The notes under the pieces are model-generated. The model was not told the DNA's origin, did not search any database, and worked only from the letters and a program-made list of their open reading frames with translations. Below, in pieces: positions 4,339 to 5,048 of a DNA stretch of 5,048 nt. How positions within the stretch are numbered: the first letter of the stretch is position 1; each line of letters starts with the position of its first letter. Origin of the DNA: Lachnospiraceae bacterium (GTDB taxonomy: Bacteria > Bacillota > Clostridia > Lachnospirales > Lachnospiraceae); assembly GCA_021200345.1 (NCBI GenBank), contig JAJQGR010000030.1, positions 1 to 5,048 on the forward strand. Direction: 5' to 3'. Both the position numbers and the translations under genes were made by a program.

Positions 4339-5048
4339 TCAGGCCCAGTACATGGAGCCCCTGTCCTCATATATCAGTATATTTTTCAGGAAGCTGATGG
4401 CTTTCTCCAGTCCCTCTTTCCCGGACATGAGCCCATCCTCATGTTCAATGCTTACCGCATAGTCATATCCGGCCATCCGCAGCTCAGAGATGATGTTCTT
4501 CCAGTACTCCTCCCCATGGCCGTAGCCCACCGTGCGGAAAATCCAGGAGCGCTCCAGCTCCTGACCGTAATGAGTCGTATCCAGCACACCGTTGACCGCG
4601 GTATTCAACGAGTCGATCTTCGTATCCTTGGCGTGGAAGTGGAACAGCGCCCCTGCCTTTCCCAGCTCCCGGATAGCTGCGCTGGGATCCATCCCCTGCC
4701 AGATCAGATGGCTGGGATCCAGGTTCGCGCCAATATTCGGCCCCACCGCTTCCCTGAGGCGCAGCATTGTTTTCGTATTATAGACACAGAAGCCGGGATG
4801 CAGCTCCAGCGCGATTTTGTTGACCCCGTGTTCCGCGGCGAAAGCAAGCTTCTCTTTCCAGTATGGGATCAAAACCTCATTCCACTGGTATTCCAGAATC
4901 CGGCCAAAATCCTCCGGCCAGGGGCAGGTGACCCAGTTGGGCGTCCGGTCCGCACTGCTGCCTCCGGGGCAGCCGGAAAATGTATTCACCACGGGAACTC
5001 CCAGCTTCTCCGCCAGCAGAATGGCGTCCGTCAGATCATCATCATATC
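4339..5048 (-). CDS. Sugar phosphate isomerase/epimerase-like TIM-barrel protein (5' end outside window)
   Basis: A xylose-isomerase-like TIM barrel (AP endonuclease family 2 fold), cytoplasmic and metal-dependent. The reading frame is open to the right edge, so 235 complete codons of the C-terminal part are visible and the true start lies outside. A GTG at 4992 is internal: the frame continues upstream through LAEKLGVPV, a normal barrel helix and strand. Candidate metal ligands, numbered in the visible fragment, are Glu81 in IALELHPG, Asp110 and His113 in NLDPSHL, His138 in FHFHAKD, and Glu201 in SIEHED. This set matches the usual Glu-Asp-His-Glu metal centre. Also visible are TFSGCPGG (22-29) and the ending MYWA, both typical of a broad family of uncharacterised sugar-locus proteins beside Gfo/Idh genes. 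It is the first visible operon gene. Reaction unknown: keto-sugar epimerase, isomerase or lyase. Confidence 0.88.
   Translation of the reverse strand, partial: YDDDLTDAILLAEKLGVPVVNTFSGCPGGSSADRTPNWVTCPWPEDFGRILEYQWNEVLIPYWKEKLAFAAEHGVNKIALELHPGFCVYNTKTMLRLREAVGPNIGANLDPSHLIWQGMDPSAAIRELGKAGALFHFHAKDTKIDSLNTAVNGVLDTTHYGQELERSWIFRTVGYGHGEEYWKNIISELRMAGYDYAVSIEHEDGLMSGKEGLEKAISFLKNILIYEDRGSMYWA

Noticed and set aside
4990..4992. GTG at 4992 as the start of the TIM-barrel gene
   Set aside because: The frame stays open to the window edge with family-like sequence (LAEKLGVPV) before it, so this valine codon is internal.

Overview
All supported genes lie on the minus strand, so transcription runs from position 5048 towards 1. 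The sequence looks like a Gram-positive, anaerobic Clostridia-type genome, most likely Lachnospiraceae. The pointers are a T-box leader in front of an aminoacyl-tRNA synthetase, strong AGGAG-type ribosome binding sites, tightly packed co-directional genes, moderately high GC for Clostridia (estimated by eye), and a glycosidase type typical of gut Firmicutes. The taxon is an inference.

Region A (5048 to 704) is one operon-like run of four genes with small gaps: a sugar phosphate isomerase/epimerase-like TIM-barrel protein (5' end outside the window), two different Gfo/Idh/MocA-family NAD(P)-dependent oxidoreductases, and a GH4 glycosidase carrying the CHEV motif known from alpha-galacturonidase LplD. 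The gaps are 68, 12 and 15 bases, each with a recognisable Shine-Dalgarno sequence. Together they suggest intracellular breakdown of a uronic-acid-containing or related oligosaccharide taken up by a transporter outside the window. GH4 enzymes cleave through transient NAD+ oxidation at C3. Gfo/Idh oxidoreductases and TIM-barrel epimerases/lyases also handle keto-sugars, so the set is chemically coherent, but the exact substrate cannot be read from the sequence.

Region B (703 to 244) has no protein gene. It holds a sigma-A-type promoter (670 to 642), a T-box riboswitch (about 636 to 372) with stem III, the GGGTGGTACCGCGG motif and a UUCG-capped intrinsic terminator, then a 128-base stretch (371 to 244) with a perfect 12-bp inverted repeat and three copies of TCACTAAG. 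The likely specifier region reads GAAC followed by A. It contains overlapping GAA (Glu) and AAC (Asn) codons, as in the two-codon T-box known from Clostridium acetobutylicum.

Region C (243 to 1) is the first 81 codons of an aspartyl-tRNA synthetase (aspS), controlled by that T-box. If the specifier is AAC, the gene is likely a second, non-discriminating AspRS feeding tRNA-dependent asparagine synthesis. The gene continues past the left edge.

The most interesting points are the T-box with its overlapping codons, the unexplained repeat structure between the T-box terminator and aspS, and the C3-redox-flavoured sugar locus. No wholly new system is evident.
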